Shown here piece by piece: positions 1 through 8,337 of a stretch of DNA of 64,000 nt. Numbering within the stretch: the stretch's first letter is position 1; each line of letters opens with the position of its first letter. This DNA comes from Gluconacetobacter tumulicola (GTDB taxonomy: Bacteria > Pseudomonadota > Alphaproteobacteria > Acetobacterales > Acetobacteraceae). Under the pieces are notes generated by a model. The model saw only the letters and a program-made list of their open reading frames with translations. It searched no databases and was not told the DNA's origin. The stretch is taken from assembly GCF_014174215.1 (NCBI RefSeq), contig NZ_JABEQL010000012.1, positions 58,059 through 122,058 of the forward strand, given 5' to 3'. The position numbers and the translations under genes are program-made.

Positions 1-1
1 C

Positions 2-526
2 CTGTTCGGCATCATGGTGCTGGCCTGCGTGGTCGCGCTGGGCGGCGGCATGATCCGCGACGTGCTGATCGGTGCCGTGCCGCCCAGCGCGATCCGGGAC
101 TGGCGCTATCCGGCGCTGGCCTTCCTGACCGGTCTGGTGGTGTTCGTCCTGCCGCCGGCCCTGCGGCTTGCGCCGGGGGGACCCGTGCTGGCAGGGCTGG
201 ATGCCGCCGGCCTGTCGTTGTTTGCCGTTGCGGGGGCCGAGAAGGCCCTGTCGCGCGGGGTCGGGCCGCTGGGCGCGGCCCTGATGGGCATGGTGACCGG
301 CGTGGGCGGCGGCGTGATGCGCGACCTGCTGCTGGCGCGCGTGCCGCTGATCCTGGTTTCGGACATCTATGCCACCGCGGCGCTGGCCGGCGCGGCGGTG
401 GTCGTCGCCTGCCGGCGGCTGGCGGTACCGGTGGCCTGGGGGGCGGTCGTGGGCGGGCTGGTCTGCTTCGGCCTGCGGCTGGCGGCCCTGCGTTATGGCT
501 GGAACCTGCCGGGCGCCGCGCACTGA
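2..526 (+). CDS. TRIC-family (UPF0126/YicG-like) cation channel, 5' end cut off
   Basis: Incomplete at the left edge: the reading frame is open from base 2. The visible part carries both halves of the TRIC/UPF0126 internal repeat, each with the glycine-rich kink and arginine typical of the family: GGGMIRDVLIGAVPP near the start and GVGGGVMRDLLLARVP about 85 residues later. Between and after them are hydrophobic segments consistent with a polytopic inner-membrane protein. Family members are about 200 residues, so only some 20-30 N-terminal residues are missing. Bacterial TRIC proteins are trimeric cation channels; the substrate here is inferred from the family. It ends 51 bp before the metal-binding-protein gene and may not share its transcript. 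Confidence 0.85.
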   Translation: MFGIMVLACVVALGGGMIRDVLIGAVPPSAIRDWRYPALAFLTGLVVFVLPPALRLAPGGPVLAGLDAAGLSLFAVAGAEKALSRGVGPLGAALMGMVTGVGGGVMRDLLLARVPLILVSDIYATAALAGAAVVVACRRLAVPVAWGAVVGGLVCFGLRLAALRYGWNLPGAAH

Positions 527-577
527 CAAATCCATGCCGGGTGCTATGCTGTATCCTGCAAGAATGCGGGGGAGAGG

Positions 578-1432
578 ATGCGACGTCGGACGATGCTGCT
601 GGGGGCGACGATGCTGCCCGTTCCGGTATGGGCACGGGGCGGCCGGACGGTGGACGTGCTGTATGCGGGATCGCTGCTGAACCTGATGGAGCGTGGGATC
701 GGGCCGGCTTTCGATGCGACCGGCGACGATATCTTTCGTGGCTATGCCGGCGGGTCGGGAGCGTTGGTCAACCAGATCCGCGGCGGGCTGCGGCGTGGCG
801 ATGTCTTCATCAGCGCCGATCCGGCCCTGAACGACCGGCTGGGGGCGGCGCAGGGCAACTGGGTGCGCTGGTATATCGTGTTTGCGCGTTCGCCGCTGGT
901 GATCGGCTACAATCCACGGAGTTCCTTCGTCGATGCGCTGCGGACGCGGCCCTGGTACGAGGTCCTGCAACAGCCCGGCATCCGCATCGGCCGGACCGAT
1001 CCGGTGCTGGACCCGAAAGGGGCGCTGACGGTGCGCCTGCTCGAGCAGGCCGGACCATTCTATCACCAGCCTGGCCTTGCGGAGCGGATCATGGGCGTCG
1101 GCGCGGCCGGGCAGGTGCGGCCGGAAGAAAATCTGGTCGGGCGCCTGCAATCCGGGCAGATCGATGTCGGTTTCTTCTACGCGATGGAAACCGCCGACCT
1201 GCATATTCCCACCATCGCCCTGCCGCCGGCGCTTTCGCTCGCGGCGCGTTATTCGGTCACGATCCTGCGGAATGCGCCGAACCCGGAGGGAGCGGCACGG
1301 TTCGTCGCTTTCCTGCTGGGGGAGGCGGGGGGCGCGATCATGCGGCAGCATGGGCTGGAGAAGGTGGCGCCGGTCCTGGCTGGGGATGACGCGGCGATGC
1401 CCGCGCTGCTGCGGCCGCTGATCCATTCCTGA
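578..1432 (+). CDS. Periplasmic molybdate/tungstate-type substrate-binding protein
   Basis: A 284-residue extracytoplasmic binding protein. Residues 1-20 look like a signal peptide (MRRR start, hydrophobic run, VWARG). The mature part has the oxyanion-binding pattern of the ModA/WtpA/TupA group: VLYAGSLLNLMERGIGPAF, then YAGGSGALVNQIRGG and DVFISADPALNDRL. Later sections (ALTVRLLEQAG, GQIDVGFFYAMETAD) fit the second lobe. The AGSL and GGS motifs resemble tungstate-type (WtpA/TupA) proteins more than classical ModA, but the ion cannot be decided from sequence alone. The permease-ATPase fusion follows 10 bp downstream, so the two genes almost certainly form one importer operon. Confidence 0.85.
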   Translation: MRRRTMLLGATMLPVPVWARGGRTVDVLYAGSLLNLMERGIGPAFDATGDDIFRGYAGGSGALVNQIRGGLRRGDVFISADPALNDRLGAAQGNWVRWYIVFARSPLVIGYNPRSSFVDALRTRPWYEVLQQPGIRIGRTDPVLDPKGALTVRLLEQAGPFYHQPGLAERIMGVGAAGQVRPEENLVGRLQSGQIDVGFFYAMETADLHIPTIALPPALSLAARYSVTILRNAPNPEGAARFVAFLLGEAGGAIMRQHGLEKVAPVLAGDDAAMPALLRPLIHS

Positions 1433-1442
1433 CGGGCCGGCG

Positions 1443-3272
1443 ATGCGGCGGATGCCTGGTGCCGTAAGGGTTCTGGCCTGTCTCCTCGGCCTGTGGCTGC
1501 TGGCGCCGTTTCTCGCGGGCCTGCTGCGGTTGGGCGATGCGGACTGGTCGGGGGTGGATCGCGCGGCCCTGGCCCGTGCCGCCGGTGTGTCCGTGGCCAG
1601 TGCCAGCCTGGCGACCCTGCTGATCGGGCTGTTCGGCATTCCGCTGGGTTATGTGCTGGCGCGCGGACGGGGCTGGTGGACGGCGTGGCTGGGCGGGGTG
1701 GTGCAGTTGCCGCTTGCCCTGCCGCCCCTGGCCGGCGGGGTGCTGCTGCTGTTCCTGCTGGGCTATGGCGGGCCGCTGGGCGCGCTGGGTTTGAGCGAGC
1801 ATTTCGCCGGCATCGTCGCGGCGGAGATGTTCGTGGCCTCGCCCTTCCTGATCATCGCCGCGCGCTCGGCCTTCGCGGCGATCGATCCGGCGCTGGAGGA
1901 TGTGGCGGCGACGCTGGGGCACCGGCCGGGCGCCATCTTCCGGCGTGTGAGCCTGCCATTGGCGTGGCGGCCGATCCTGGCCGGGCTGGTCCTGGCGTGG
2001 CTGCGGGCCTTCGGCGAGTTCGGCGCGACGGTCATGCTGGCCTATCATCCTTATTCTCTGCCGGTCTTCACCTATGTCGCGTTCGGCGAGGCCGGGTTGC
2101 CGTCCATGCTGCCGGTGCTGGCGCCGACCCTGGTGCTGGCCGCGCTGGCGATGGCGGTGGGGCACTGGCTGACGCGGCCCGTCGCCCGTGGTGCCGTGCC
2201 CCGGACAGGCCCGCTGCCGCCCCTGGTTGATCGGTGGATGGCCGAAGCTCCGCCGCGTCACCTGGTGCTTGCGCTCCGCCGCGCCCTGCCGGGCTTTACC
2301 CTCGATGTGCGTCTGGACAGCCGGGCGCGGCGCATCGCCATCCTCGGGCCGTCCGGATCGGGAAAATCGATGACCCTGCGGGCGATTGCCGGGTTGGAGG
2401 AGAAGGCGGGGACGCAGGTTCTGCTGGATGGCCGCGATCTGTCGCCGCTGCCGCCGGAGCAGCGCGCCGTCGCCTATGTGCCGCAGGGTTATGCGCTGCC
2501 GCCGCATCTGACGGTCGCGCGACAGGTCAGGTTCGCGGTGGATTGCGTGCCCGACCGGGCGGCGGCGTGGATGGCGGCGCTGGGGCTGGAGGATCTGGCG
2601 GGGCGTTATCCGGACGCGCTTTCGCCCGGCCAGCGTCAGCGTGTGGCGCTGGCCCGTGCGTTCGCGCGGCGCAATGTGGATCTGGTGCTGCTGGACGAAC
2701 CGTTTTCCGCGCTGGATGCGCCGTTGCGCGCGCGGTTGCGGCGAGAGGTGCTGGCCGTGCTGCGGGGCATGAAGGTGCTGACGGTGCTGGTGACGCATGA
2801 CCCGGCCGAAGCACTGGCAATGGCCGAGGACATCGTGCTGCTGGATGGCGGGCGCGTCATCCGCGCCGGGCCGGCCGCCGCCGTGTTCGCCCGGCCGGGC
2901 AGCGAACTGGCTGCCCGCCTGCTGGGGGCGGAGGCGATTGGCGACGGTGTGGTGCGGCCGGACGGACGGATCTATGTCGGGCAGGGCGTGGCATTGCAGG
3001 TTCGGCACCCGGATGGCGAGCGGGCGAACCTGCCGCCGCCGGGCGCGCGCGTGCGCTGGTCGGCGCGGCCCTATCAGATCCGGCCGGCGGAGGAGGGGGC
3101 CTATCCGGCGCGTATCCTGTGGCGCGGGCCGATACAGGACGGCCAGCGCCCGATGCGGCTGCTCCTGGGCGATGCCGAACTGGAGATCCTGGCCGATCCA
3201 TCCTGCATGGCGGAGGGAGCGTGCCGGGTGGATATCGACCCGGCCTGCCTCCAGGTCTGGCCGGTGGCGTAA
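1443..3272 (+). CDS. Fused ABC permease-ATPase for molybdate/tungstate (ModB-ModC type)
   Basis: A single 609-residue chain carries both inner-membrane and nucleotide-binding parts of an importer. Residues about 10-245 are a ModB-like permease with several hydrophobic helices and an EAA-type coupling loop (EDVAATLGHRPGAIFRRVSL, 152-171). Residues about 275-490 are an ABC ATPase: Walker A GPSGSGKS (302-309), Q-loop Q348, signature LSPGQ (393-397), Walker B LVLLDEP (414-420) and H-loop H452. The last ~100 residues resemble the C-terminal regulatory/TOBE part of ModC. All catalytic residues are present. Permease and ATPase are normally separate genes, so the fusion is notable; no stop or frameshift separates the halves. 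Confidence 0.88.
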   Translation: MRRMPGAVRVLACLLGLWLLAPFLAGLLRLGDADWSGVDRAALARAAGVSVASASLATLLIGLFGIPLGYVLARGRGWWTAWLGGVVQLPLALPPLAGGVLLLFLLGYGGPLGALGLSEHFAGIVAAEMFVASPFLIIAARSAFAAIDPALEDVAATLGHRPGAIFRRVSLPLAWRPILAGLVLAWLRAFGEFGATVMLAYHPYSLPVFTYVAFGEAGLPSMLPVLAPTLVLAALAMAVGHWLTRPVARGAVPRTGPLPPLVDRWMAEAPPRHLVLALRRALPGFTLDVRLDSRARRIAILGPSGSGKSMTLRAIAGLEEKAGTQVLLDGRDLSPLPPEQRAVAYVPQGYALPPHLTVARQVRFAVDCVPDRAAAWMAALGLEDLAGRYPDALSPGQRQRVALARAFARRNVDLVLLDEPFSALDAPLRARLRREVLAVLRGMKVLTVLVTHDPAEALAMAEDIVLLDGGRVIRAGPAAAVFARPGSELAARLLGAEAIGDGVVRPDGRIYVGQGVALQVRHPDGERANLPPPGARVRWSARPYQIRPAEEGAYPARILWRGPIQDGQRPMRLLLGDAELEILADPSCMAEGACRVDIDPACLQVWPVA

Positions 3273-3283
3273 GGACCTGTCCC

Positions 3284-4714
3284 TCAGATGATGCCGGCGT
3301 CGCCGCTCGTGGGGTCGTGTATGCCGTCGCGTACGATATGGAGCGCCCGTTCCAGGCCCGAATGGTCTTCCGGGGCGCCGAGGCAGATCCGGAGGCCGGA
3401 ATCGGCCTCGCGCGATACGGCGCAGGCTTCGGGCGGCGTGAGTTCCACGCCTGCGCGCAGGGCGTGGTTGAGGGTGCGCTGGGCGGCCAGCGGGGAGAGC
3501 GGCACCCAGACATGGGGCGAGCGTATCGCGCCCGGCATGTCCATGGCCTGTCCCAGGATCCGGCGGGCCATGGCCAGCCGCGCGGCGGTTTCGGCCTGCA
3601 CCGCGTCGGCCACGGCATCGGCGGTGCCGTCCGCCACCCAGCGGGCGAAGACCAGGCCGCCGAGCGCGGGCGGGCAATAGCCCAGCGCGCGGATGCCGCG
3701 CATGATCCGCTCGCGCGCCACATTGGGCGGCAGGGTCACGAAGCCCAGGCGGAAGCCCGGACAGATCCCCTTGGAAATGCTGGCGAGATAGAGCGTGCGC
3801 TCGGGCGCGATGGTCGCGATCGGCGGCGGACGGTCGGCCGGATCGGCATAGGTGTAATAGGCATCGTCCTCGAAGATCGTCAGGTCGTGCTGGCGGGCGA
3901 TCCGCGCGATGTCCTGCCGGCGGGACAGGCTCATGGTCCGGGTCGTCGGGTTTTGCAGGGTCGGCACCGTGAACAGCACCCGCGCGCGGGTCTCGGCGGC
4001 GGCGCGCTCCAGCGCGGCGGGGATCAGCCCCTCTTCGTCCATCGCCACGCCGCGCAATGTCAGGCCCAGATGTTCGGCGGCCGTGCGCGCGCCGTAGAAG
4101 GTCGCGGCCTCGCACAGCACCGTGTCGCCCGGCCGGCAGAGCGAGGAGAGCACCAGCGCGATCGCGTGCTGCCCGCCATTGCACTGGATCAGGTCGGCCG
4201 GATCGCATGCCAGCCCGTGGCGGCGCGCCAGCCACGCCGCGCCGGCCTCGCGCACCGAACGCAGGCCGGTGCCCTGGATGTACTGTACGGCCGGCTCCAA
4301 CTGCCCGGTGGCCGCCAGGTCCGCCACCGCGCGTTCCAGCGTCCGGGACAATCCGACACGCGGTGGGACGTTGCAGCGCAGGTCGATGGTGGCCGCCTGC
4401 GAGACGGGGGCGGATGGCGCGGGATCGAAGCTGGTCGCGATCGCGATGTCCGGACTCGCGCCCCGGATGAAGGAGCCGCGGCCGACATGGGCCAGCAGAA
4501 GGCCGCGCCGCTCGGCCTCGGCATAGGCCTTGGTCACCGTGCCGACGCTGAGCCCCAGTGTGTAGGCGAGGTCACGCTGGGGCGGCAGGCGGCTGCCCGC
4601 GGGTAGAAACCCCGATGCGATGTCCCGCTCCATCGCGTCGACCAGCCGGTGGTAGAGCGGGCCGGGCGGGGGCGGAATGTCGGGGCGCCATTGAGGGGTC
4701 ATGCGGCCTGCCAT
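3284..4714 (-). CDS. MocR-family regulator (GntR HTH fused to aminotransferase fold)
   Basis: A 476-residue MocR protein. Residues about 15-85 form a GntR-type winged helix (LYHRLVDAMERDIASGFLPA, LPPQRDLAYTLGLSVGTVTK). Residues 110-476 form a fold-type I aminotransferase domain that normally binds PLP: N255 in PTLQNPT, D283/D284 in EDDAYYTY, and the Schiff-base lysine K315 in ASISKG, followed by the phosphate-binding arginine in GFRLGF. All PLP residues are present, so ligand sensing through PLP is expected. MocR proteins usually control a divergent neighbour; here that is the urcA-like/phzF-like pair across an AT-rich 180-bp gap. It converges on the importer operon, with an 11-bp gap. Confidence 0.9.
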   Translation of the reverse strand: MAGRMTPQWRPDIPPPPGPLYHRLVDAMERDIASGFLPAGSRLPPQRDLAYTLGLSVGTVTKAYAEAERRGLLLAHVGRGSFIRGASPDIAIATSFDPAPSAPVSQAATIDLRCNVPPRVGLSRTLERAVADLAATGQLEPAVQYIQGTGLRSVREAGAAWLARRHGLACDPADLIQCNGGQHAIALVLSSLCRPGDTVLCEAATFYGARTAAEHLGLTLRGVAMDEEGLIPAALERAAAETRARVLFTVPTLQNPTTRTMSLSRRQDIARIARQHDLTIFEDDAYYTYADPADRPPPIATIAPERTLYLASISKGICPGFRLGFVTLPPNVARERIMRGIRALGYCPPALGGLVFARWVADGTADAVADAVQAETAARLAMARRILGQAMDMPGAIRSPHVWVPLSPLAAQRTLNHALRAGVELTPPEACAVSREADSGLRICLGAPEDHSGLERALHIVRDGIHDPTSGDAGII

Positions 4715-4801
4715 GGGAATGGGTCTGATTGATATATAACAATATAACGATTGACCGTCGAATGTCCTAGAATAAAACTACAGAAACGAAGAGAAAAGTC
4801 G

Positions 4802-4819
4802 AATTGTAATAGTACAATT
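4802..4819. promoter_or_regulatory. Inverted repeat between mocR-like and urcA-like genes, candidate operator
   Basis: The perfect inverted repeat AATTGTA-ATAG-TACAATT lies in the AT-rich divergent promoter region (4715-4896). A further AATTGT half-site follows a few bases later. The surroundings are far more AT-rich than the coding sequence, and there are two ATAAC repeats near 4735-4750. The position suits binding by the neighbouring MocR protein, but that is inference. Confidence 0.45.
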
Positions 4820-4896
4820 TCTGGAATTGTCCCGCATGCCGGGGGAAAGGATGCCTCGGCGCGGACGGACTCTTCGTGCTGAAAAGAGGATGATTG

Positions 4897-5328
4897 ATGA
4901 TGGTCATCATGGGAAAGGCGACGGGGGCGGCCCGGAAGCGGGCCCGGCCGTTCCGGCTGTCCGGGTCGAACGGGATCTGGAATCATGTCGAGGGGGCGGG
5001 GATTGGGCTGGTCATCGCTCTCGGCCTGATCCTGCTGCTGGCGGTGCATGGGCCGGCAAACGGCCAGGACGTGCCGGCGGACAAAACGGATGCGGTGCGG
5101 GTGGCCTACGACGCCGCCGACCTGCGCGACGCGGCGCATGCGCGTGGGCTGCTGGCGCGGCTGGATCATGCCGCGCTGGTGGCGTGCGGCGACGATCGGG
5201 CCAGCCTGGACGCACTGCGTGCCGCCATCGCGCGGTCGGATTGCCGGCAACAGGCTCTGGCGCAGGCTGTGGCGCGGATCGGGGCGCCGGTGCTGAACGC
5301 CGCGTTGCACGATACGCCGCCGGCCTGA
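4897..5328 (+). CDS. UrcA family protein
   Basis: A 143-residue protein matching the UrcA family of small proteins common in alphaproteobacteria. After a basic N-terminus there is one hydrophobic segment (GIGLVIALGLILLLAVHG, about 37-54), acting as a membrane anchor or uncleaved signal. The mature part has the family pattern of a YDAADL motif, an alanine-rich helix and two conserved cysteines (VACGD and SDCRQQ), then ARIGAPVLNAAL. The start at 4897 is preferred because AGAGGA lies six bases upstream; several more ATG codons follow in frame. It precedes the phzF-like gene by about 50 bp and probably shares its transcript. The molecular function of UrcA proteins is unknown. Confidence 0.72.
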   Translation: MMVIMGKATGAARKRARPFRLSGSNGIWNHVEGAGIGLVIALGLILLLAVHGPANGQDVPADKTDAVRVAYDAADLRDAAHARGLLARLDHAALVACGDDRASLDALRAAIARSDCRQQALAQAVARIGAPVLNAALHDTPPA

Positions 5329-5379
5329 TGGAGCCGGCGCATGAGCATGAACGAGCGGGATGATGTGGAGAAACGTAAG

Positions 5380-6222
5380 ATGACGACATACGCCTTTCAT
5401 CAGGTCGATGTCTTCGCGGCCGCGCCGCTGAAGGGCAATCCGCTGGCCGTTGTCGCGGGAGCGGATGGGCTGGATGATGCGCAGATGGCGGCCTTTGCGA
5501 ACTGGATGAATCTCAGCGAGACGACGTTCCTGCTGAAGCCCACGGTTCCCGGCGCCGACTACCGGGTGCGGATCTTCACGCCGGAAGAGGAGCTGTCGTT
5601 CGCCGGGCATCCCACGCTGGGATCGTGCCATGTCTGGCTGGCCATGGGTGGCGTGCCGCAGGGGCGGGACGTGGTGCAGGAATGCGGCGCGGGACTGGTG
5701 ACGGTGCGGCGCGATGGCGATGGATTGGCCTTCGCCGCCCCGCCGCTGCGTCGCGCGGGGCCGGTCGATGCGTCGGACCTGGAGGCCGTCACCCGGATTC
5801 TGGGACTGTCCAAGGACCGGGTAGTGGCCGCGAACTGGGTCGATAACGGTCCCGGTTGGCTGGCCCTGATGCTGCGTGACCGGGCGGAACTGCTGGCGCT
5901 TCGGCCTGATACGCAAGCCTTGGGCGATTGGCGCATTGGGCTGGTCGCGCCGTGGGACGCGGTGCGCGATGGGGATGCGGCGCAGTTCGAGGTCCGGGCT
6001 TTCACGGGTGGCGGGGCAGTCTTCGAGGACCCGGTGACCGGCAGTCTGAATGCGGGACTGGCCAAGTGGCTGATCGGCGCCGGTCTGGCGCCGCATGCCT
6101 ATATCGCCAGCCAGGGAGCCGTGCTGGGGCGCAAGGGGCGGGTCCGGGTGGCGCGGGACGAGGCCGGGATCTGGATCGGCGGCGAGACCGCGACCCGGAT
6201 CAGCGGGCAGGTTGTGCTGTAA
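5380..6222 (+). CDS. PhzF family isomerase
   Basis: A 280-residue protein with the two-lobed PhzF/diaminopimelate-epimerase-like fold signature. The N-terminal lobe has FHQVDVFAAAPLKGNPLAVV and the catalytic-glutamate region MNLSETTFLL; FTPEEELSFAGHPTLGS is the conserved GHPT motif. The C-terminal lobe has EVRAFTGGGAVFEDPVTGS and a terminal ASQGAVLGRKGRVRV. The start at 5380 is chosen because similarity begins there and GGAG lies just upstream; an in-frame ATG at 5341 is less likely. PhzF proteins isomerise small acids; outside phenazine clusters, as here, the substrate is usually unknown. Control by the divergent MocR protein is inferred from the layout. Confidence 0.85.
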   Translation: MTTYAFHQVDVFAAAPLKGNPLAVVAGADGLDDAQMAAFANWMNLSETTFLLKPTVPGADYRVRIFTPEEELSFAGHPTLGSCHVWLAMGGVPQGRDVVQECGAGLVTVRRDGDGLAFAAPPLRRAGPVDASDLEAVTRILGLSKDRVVAANWVDNGPGWLALMLRDRAELLALRPDTQALGDWRIGLVAPWDAVRDGDAAQFEVRAFTGGGAVFEDPVTGSLNAGLAKWLIGAGLAPHAYIASQGAVLGRKGRVRVARDEAGIWIGGETATRISGQVVL

Positions 6223-6247
6223 CCATGTTCCTGTGAAAGACGATTTT

Positions 6248-6275
6248 GCAAAGTCACCCTGCCGGGTGGCTTTGC
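6248..6275 (+). terminator. Hairpin after the phzF-like gene
   Basis: A 12-bp stem with one G-T pair: GCAAAGTCACCC, loop TGCC, GGGTGGCTTTGC. It lies 26 bp after the stop codon. There is no clear T run on either strand, so it may need Rho or the following inverted repeat to terminate. Confidence 0.5.
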
Positions 6276-6290
6276 GGATGGTCCCGTAGA

Positions 6291-6372
6291 GAGGCTGTTT
6301 CAAAAGCTTCGATGGTGAGTGGAAGCGTGGCGCCCGCCAGACTGCCGCCAGCGGGGCTTTTGAAACCGCCTC
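6291..6372. repeat. 82-bp element with 17-bp inverted ends (MITE-like or terminator)
   Basis: The ends are inverted copies matching at 16 of 17 positions: GAGGCTGTTTCAAAAGC at 6291-6307 and GCTTTTGAAACCGCCTC at 6356-6372, around a 48-bp core without coding potential. It lies between the convergent phzF-like and lysE-like genes. Ends of this kind resemble insertion-sequence terminal repeats, but I see no convincing target-site duplication, so it could simply be a bidirectional terminator. Confidence 0.5.
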
Positions 6373-6377
6373 TTATC

Positions 6378-7004
6378 TTATTTCGGCTCGTGCAGCAGCA
6401 GCACGCAGCCGAAGAGGATGAACAGGGCGCCGCTGGTCCGCTGCATGCGCCGGCGCCAGGTGGCGCGGGACAGCACCGCCGCCAGCCGGGCGCCGCTGCC
6501 GGCATAGACTATGTACCACAGGATCTCGACCACCGCCGAGGTGGCGACCAGCAACGCATATTGCGGGGCCTGCGGGGCGGCGGGATTGACGAATTGCGGC
6601 AGGAAGGATGCCGCGAAGATGATGGCCTTGGGGTTGCTGGCCCCGACCAGGAACGATGTGCGCAGCGAGGTATGCCACGCCAGCGGCGGCATGACGGCGC
6701 CTTCCGCCTGTGCGGCGGGCGCATGTGACAGCCAGCCGCGCACGCCAAGCTGAATCAGGTAGAAGGCACCGGCGAATTTCAGGATGGTGAACAGAAGCGG
6801 CGACGCGGCCAGGACGGCGCTGAGCCCCAGGGCCGAGGCCGCCATCAGCGCGACCAGCGACAGCAGGCAGCCCGCCATGTCGGGAATGGTCCGCCGCACC
6901 CCGTAGCGGATGCTGGCGGTCATGATATGCGTCATGTTCGGCCCCGGAATGGCCGACAGCAGGAACACGGCGTTCAGGTAGAGAAGCCACGATTGCAGCG
7001 TCAT
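6378..7004 (-). CDS. LysE/RhtB family amino-acid exporter
   Basis: A 208-residue inner-membrane protein with the LysE/RhtB layout: hydrophobic N-terminus with the conserved AIPGPNMTHIMTASIRYG motif, then several predicted helices and the internal GASNPKAIIFAASFLPQF motif typical of RhtB-type exporters. The start at 7004 gives a normal family N-terminus (MTLQSWLLYLNA); an upstream in-frame ATG would add a charged, unrelated leader. It lies 14 bp downstream of the threonine aldolase gene on the same strand. Joint expression suggests export of threonine, serine or homoserine-type amino acids, but the substrate is inferred. Confidence 0.85.
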   Translation of the reverse strand: MTLQSWLLYLNAVFLLSAIPGPNMTHIMTASIRYGVRRTIPDMAGCLLSLVALMAASALGLSAVLAASPLLFTILKFAGAFYLIQLGVRGWLSHAPAAQAEGAVMPPLAWHTSLRTSFLVGASNPKAIIFAASFLPQFVNPAAPQAPQYALLVATSAVVEILWYIVYAGSGARLAAVLSRATWRRRMQRTSGALFILFGCVLLLHEPK

Positions 7005-7018
7005 GTCGGGGCCTGGTC

Positions 7019-8062
7019 CTATGCCGCGTCGGCGGTGGCGAGCGCGCGCAGGTCGGCTGCCAGCGCGTCGATGCGGGCGATTTCGGAATCCCACGCGAAC
7101 ATGAAGCGGGCGCTGCCGCCGATGAAGGTGTAGAACCGCCAGCCGCGCGCGTGCAGCCCGTCGATCAGGGCCGGCGGCAGTTTCAGGAACACGCCGTTGG
7201 CTTCGACCGGGAACATGATCTCAATCTCCGGCAGCCCCTCGACCTGCTCCACGAAGTGGCGGGCACAGGCATTGGCATGGGCGGCATGGGTGCGCCACGC
7301 GCCGGTTTCGAACATCACGGCCCAGGGGGCGGACAGGAAGCGCATCTTGGAGGCCAGTTGTCCGGCCTGCTTGCAGCGATAGTCGAATCCTTCGGCCAGT
7401 TTGCGGTCGAAGAAGATCACGGCCTCGCCGATCGCCATGCCGTTCTTGGTGCCGCCGAAGCTCATCACGTCGACGCCGGCCTGCCAGGTCATCTCGGCCG
7501 GCGAGCAGCCCAGGGTTTCGATCGCGTTGGCGAAGCGCGCGCCGTCCATGTGCAGCCGCAGCCCCAGTTCGCGGCAGGTGGCGGAAATCGCGCGGATTTC
7601 GTCCAGGCTGTAGACCTGTCCGGTCTCGGTCGGCTGGGTGATGGTGACGGCCTTGGGGCGCGGGAAATGGATGTCGGTACGGCCCAGCACGAAGGCGCGG
7701 ATGGTCTCCGGCGTCAGCTTGCCGTTGGTGGTGCGGCCGACCAGGATCTTGGCGCCGTTCGAGAAGAATTCCGGCGCTCCGCATTCGTCGGTTTCGACAT
7801 GGGCGATATCGGCGGCGATGATGCTTTCGTACGACTGGCACAGCGATGCCAGCGCCAGCGAATTGGCCGCCGTGCCGTTGAAGACGAAGAACAGTTCGCA
7901 ATCGGTCGCGAATGTCCGGCGGAAGGCGTCGGCGGCGCGCAGCGTCCACGGATCGTCGCCATAGGCGGGGGCGGAGCCGCGATTGGCCTCTTCCATCGCC
8001 CGCAGGGCTTCGGGACAGATGCCGGCATAATTGTCGCTGGCGAATTGCTGTGTCTGGGGCAT
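7019..8062 (-). CDS. ltaA: Low-specificity L-threonine aldolase
   Basis: A 347-residue PLP enzyme of the beta-eliminating lyase family that cleaves L-threonine or allo-threonine to glycine and acetaldehyde. Visible signatures are FASDNYAGICPEAL at the N-terminus, the FNGTAANSLAL phosphate-binding loop, HVETDECGAPEFF, HMDGARFANA with its conserved aspartate, and the PLP lysine in DVMSFGGTKNGMAIGEA. Length is normal for the family. It is the first gene of a pair with the LysE-type exporter, which suggests balancing of threonine and glycine pools. The symbol rests on family resemblance rather than close orthology. Confidence 0.88.
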   Translation of the reverse strand: MPQTQQFASDNYAGICPEALRAMEEANRGSAPAYGDDPWTLRAADAFRRTFATDCELFFVFNGTAANSLALASLCQSYESIIAADIAHVETDECGAPEFFSNGAKILVGRTTNGKLTPETIRAFVLGRTDIHFPRPKAVTITQPTETGQVYSLDEIRAISATCRELGLRLHMDGARFANAIETLGCSPAEMTWQAGVDVMSFGGTKNGMAIGEAVIFFDRKLAEGFDYRCKQAGQLASKMRFLSAPWAVMFETGAWRTHAAHANACARHFVEQVEGLPEIEIMFPVEANGVFLKLPPALIDGLHARGWRFYTFIGGSARFMFAWDSEIARIDALAADLRALATADAA

Positions 8063-8304
8063 CGTAATCGCTGCCTTCCTCGCTTGCTACAGGCACCACG
8101 AGGATCGATGACATGAGGTAGCGGTCCGTTTTTTGCCGGATCGGCCACATCTTCCCGGAACGGGAACGCCACCTTGCTCGGATGCAGGTTGGTGCCGGGA
8201 GGTCCCGGCTCTGGATGCGGCGCGGACCATATCGCAGCGTTCGGATGGCGGCAAGCGAGACGCCCGCGCATGGCGGGGGTGCGTTTTGACCGGATGGGGC
8301 GGGG

Positions 8305-8329
8305 GCGCCCGGTCGGCCGGGCCGGGCGC
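8305..8329 (-). terminator. GC-rich hairpin after dadA
   Basis: The stem is GCGCCCGG / CCGGGCGC around a 9-base loop, starting 9 bases after the dadA stop on the minus strand. It lacks a T tract. The rest of the 275-bp gap (8063-8337) would hold the ltaA promoter; no other structure stands out. Confidence 0.45.
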
Positions 8330-8337
8330 GGCGTGGA

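Noticed and set aside
1338..4235. Very long open frame on the minus strand (over 900 codons) across the importer operon
   Set aside because: It is antisense to the ABC genes with all their motifs, is rich in Arg/Pro/Gln/His, and has no family resemblance; a high-GC shadow frame.
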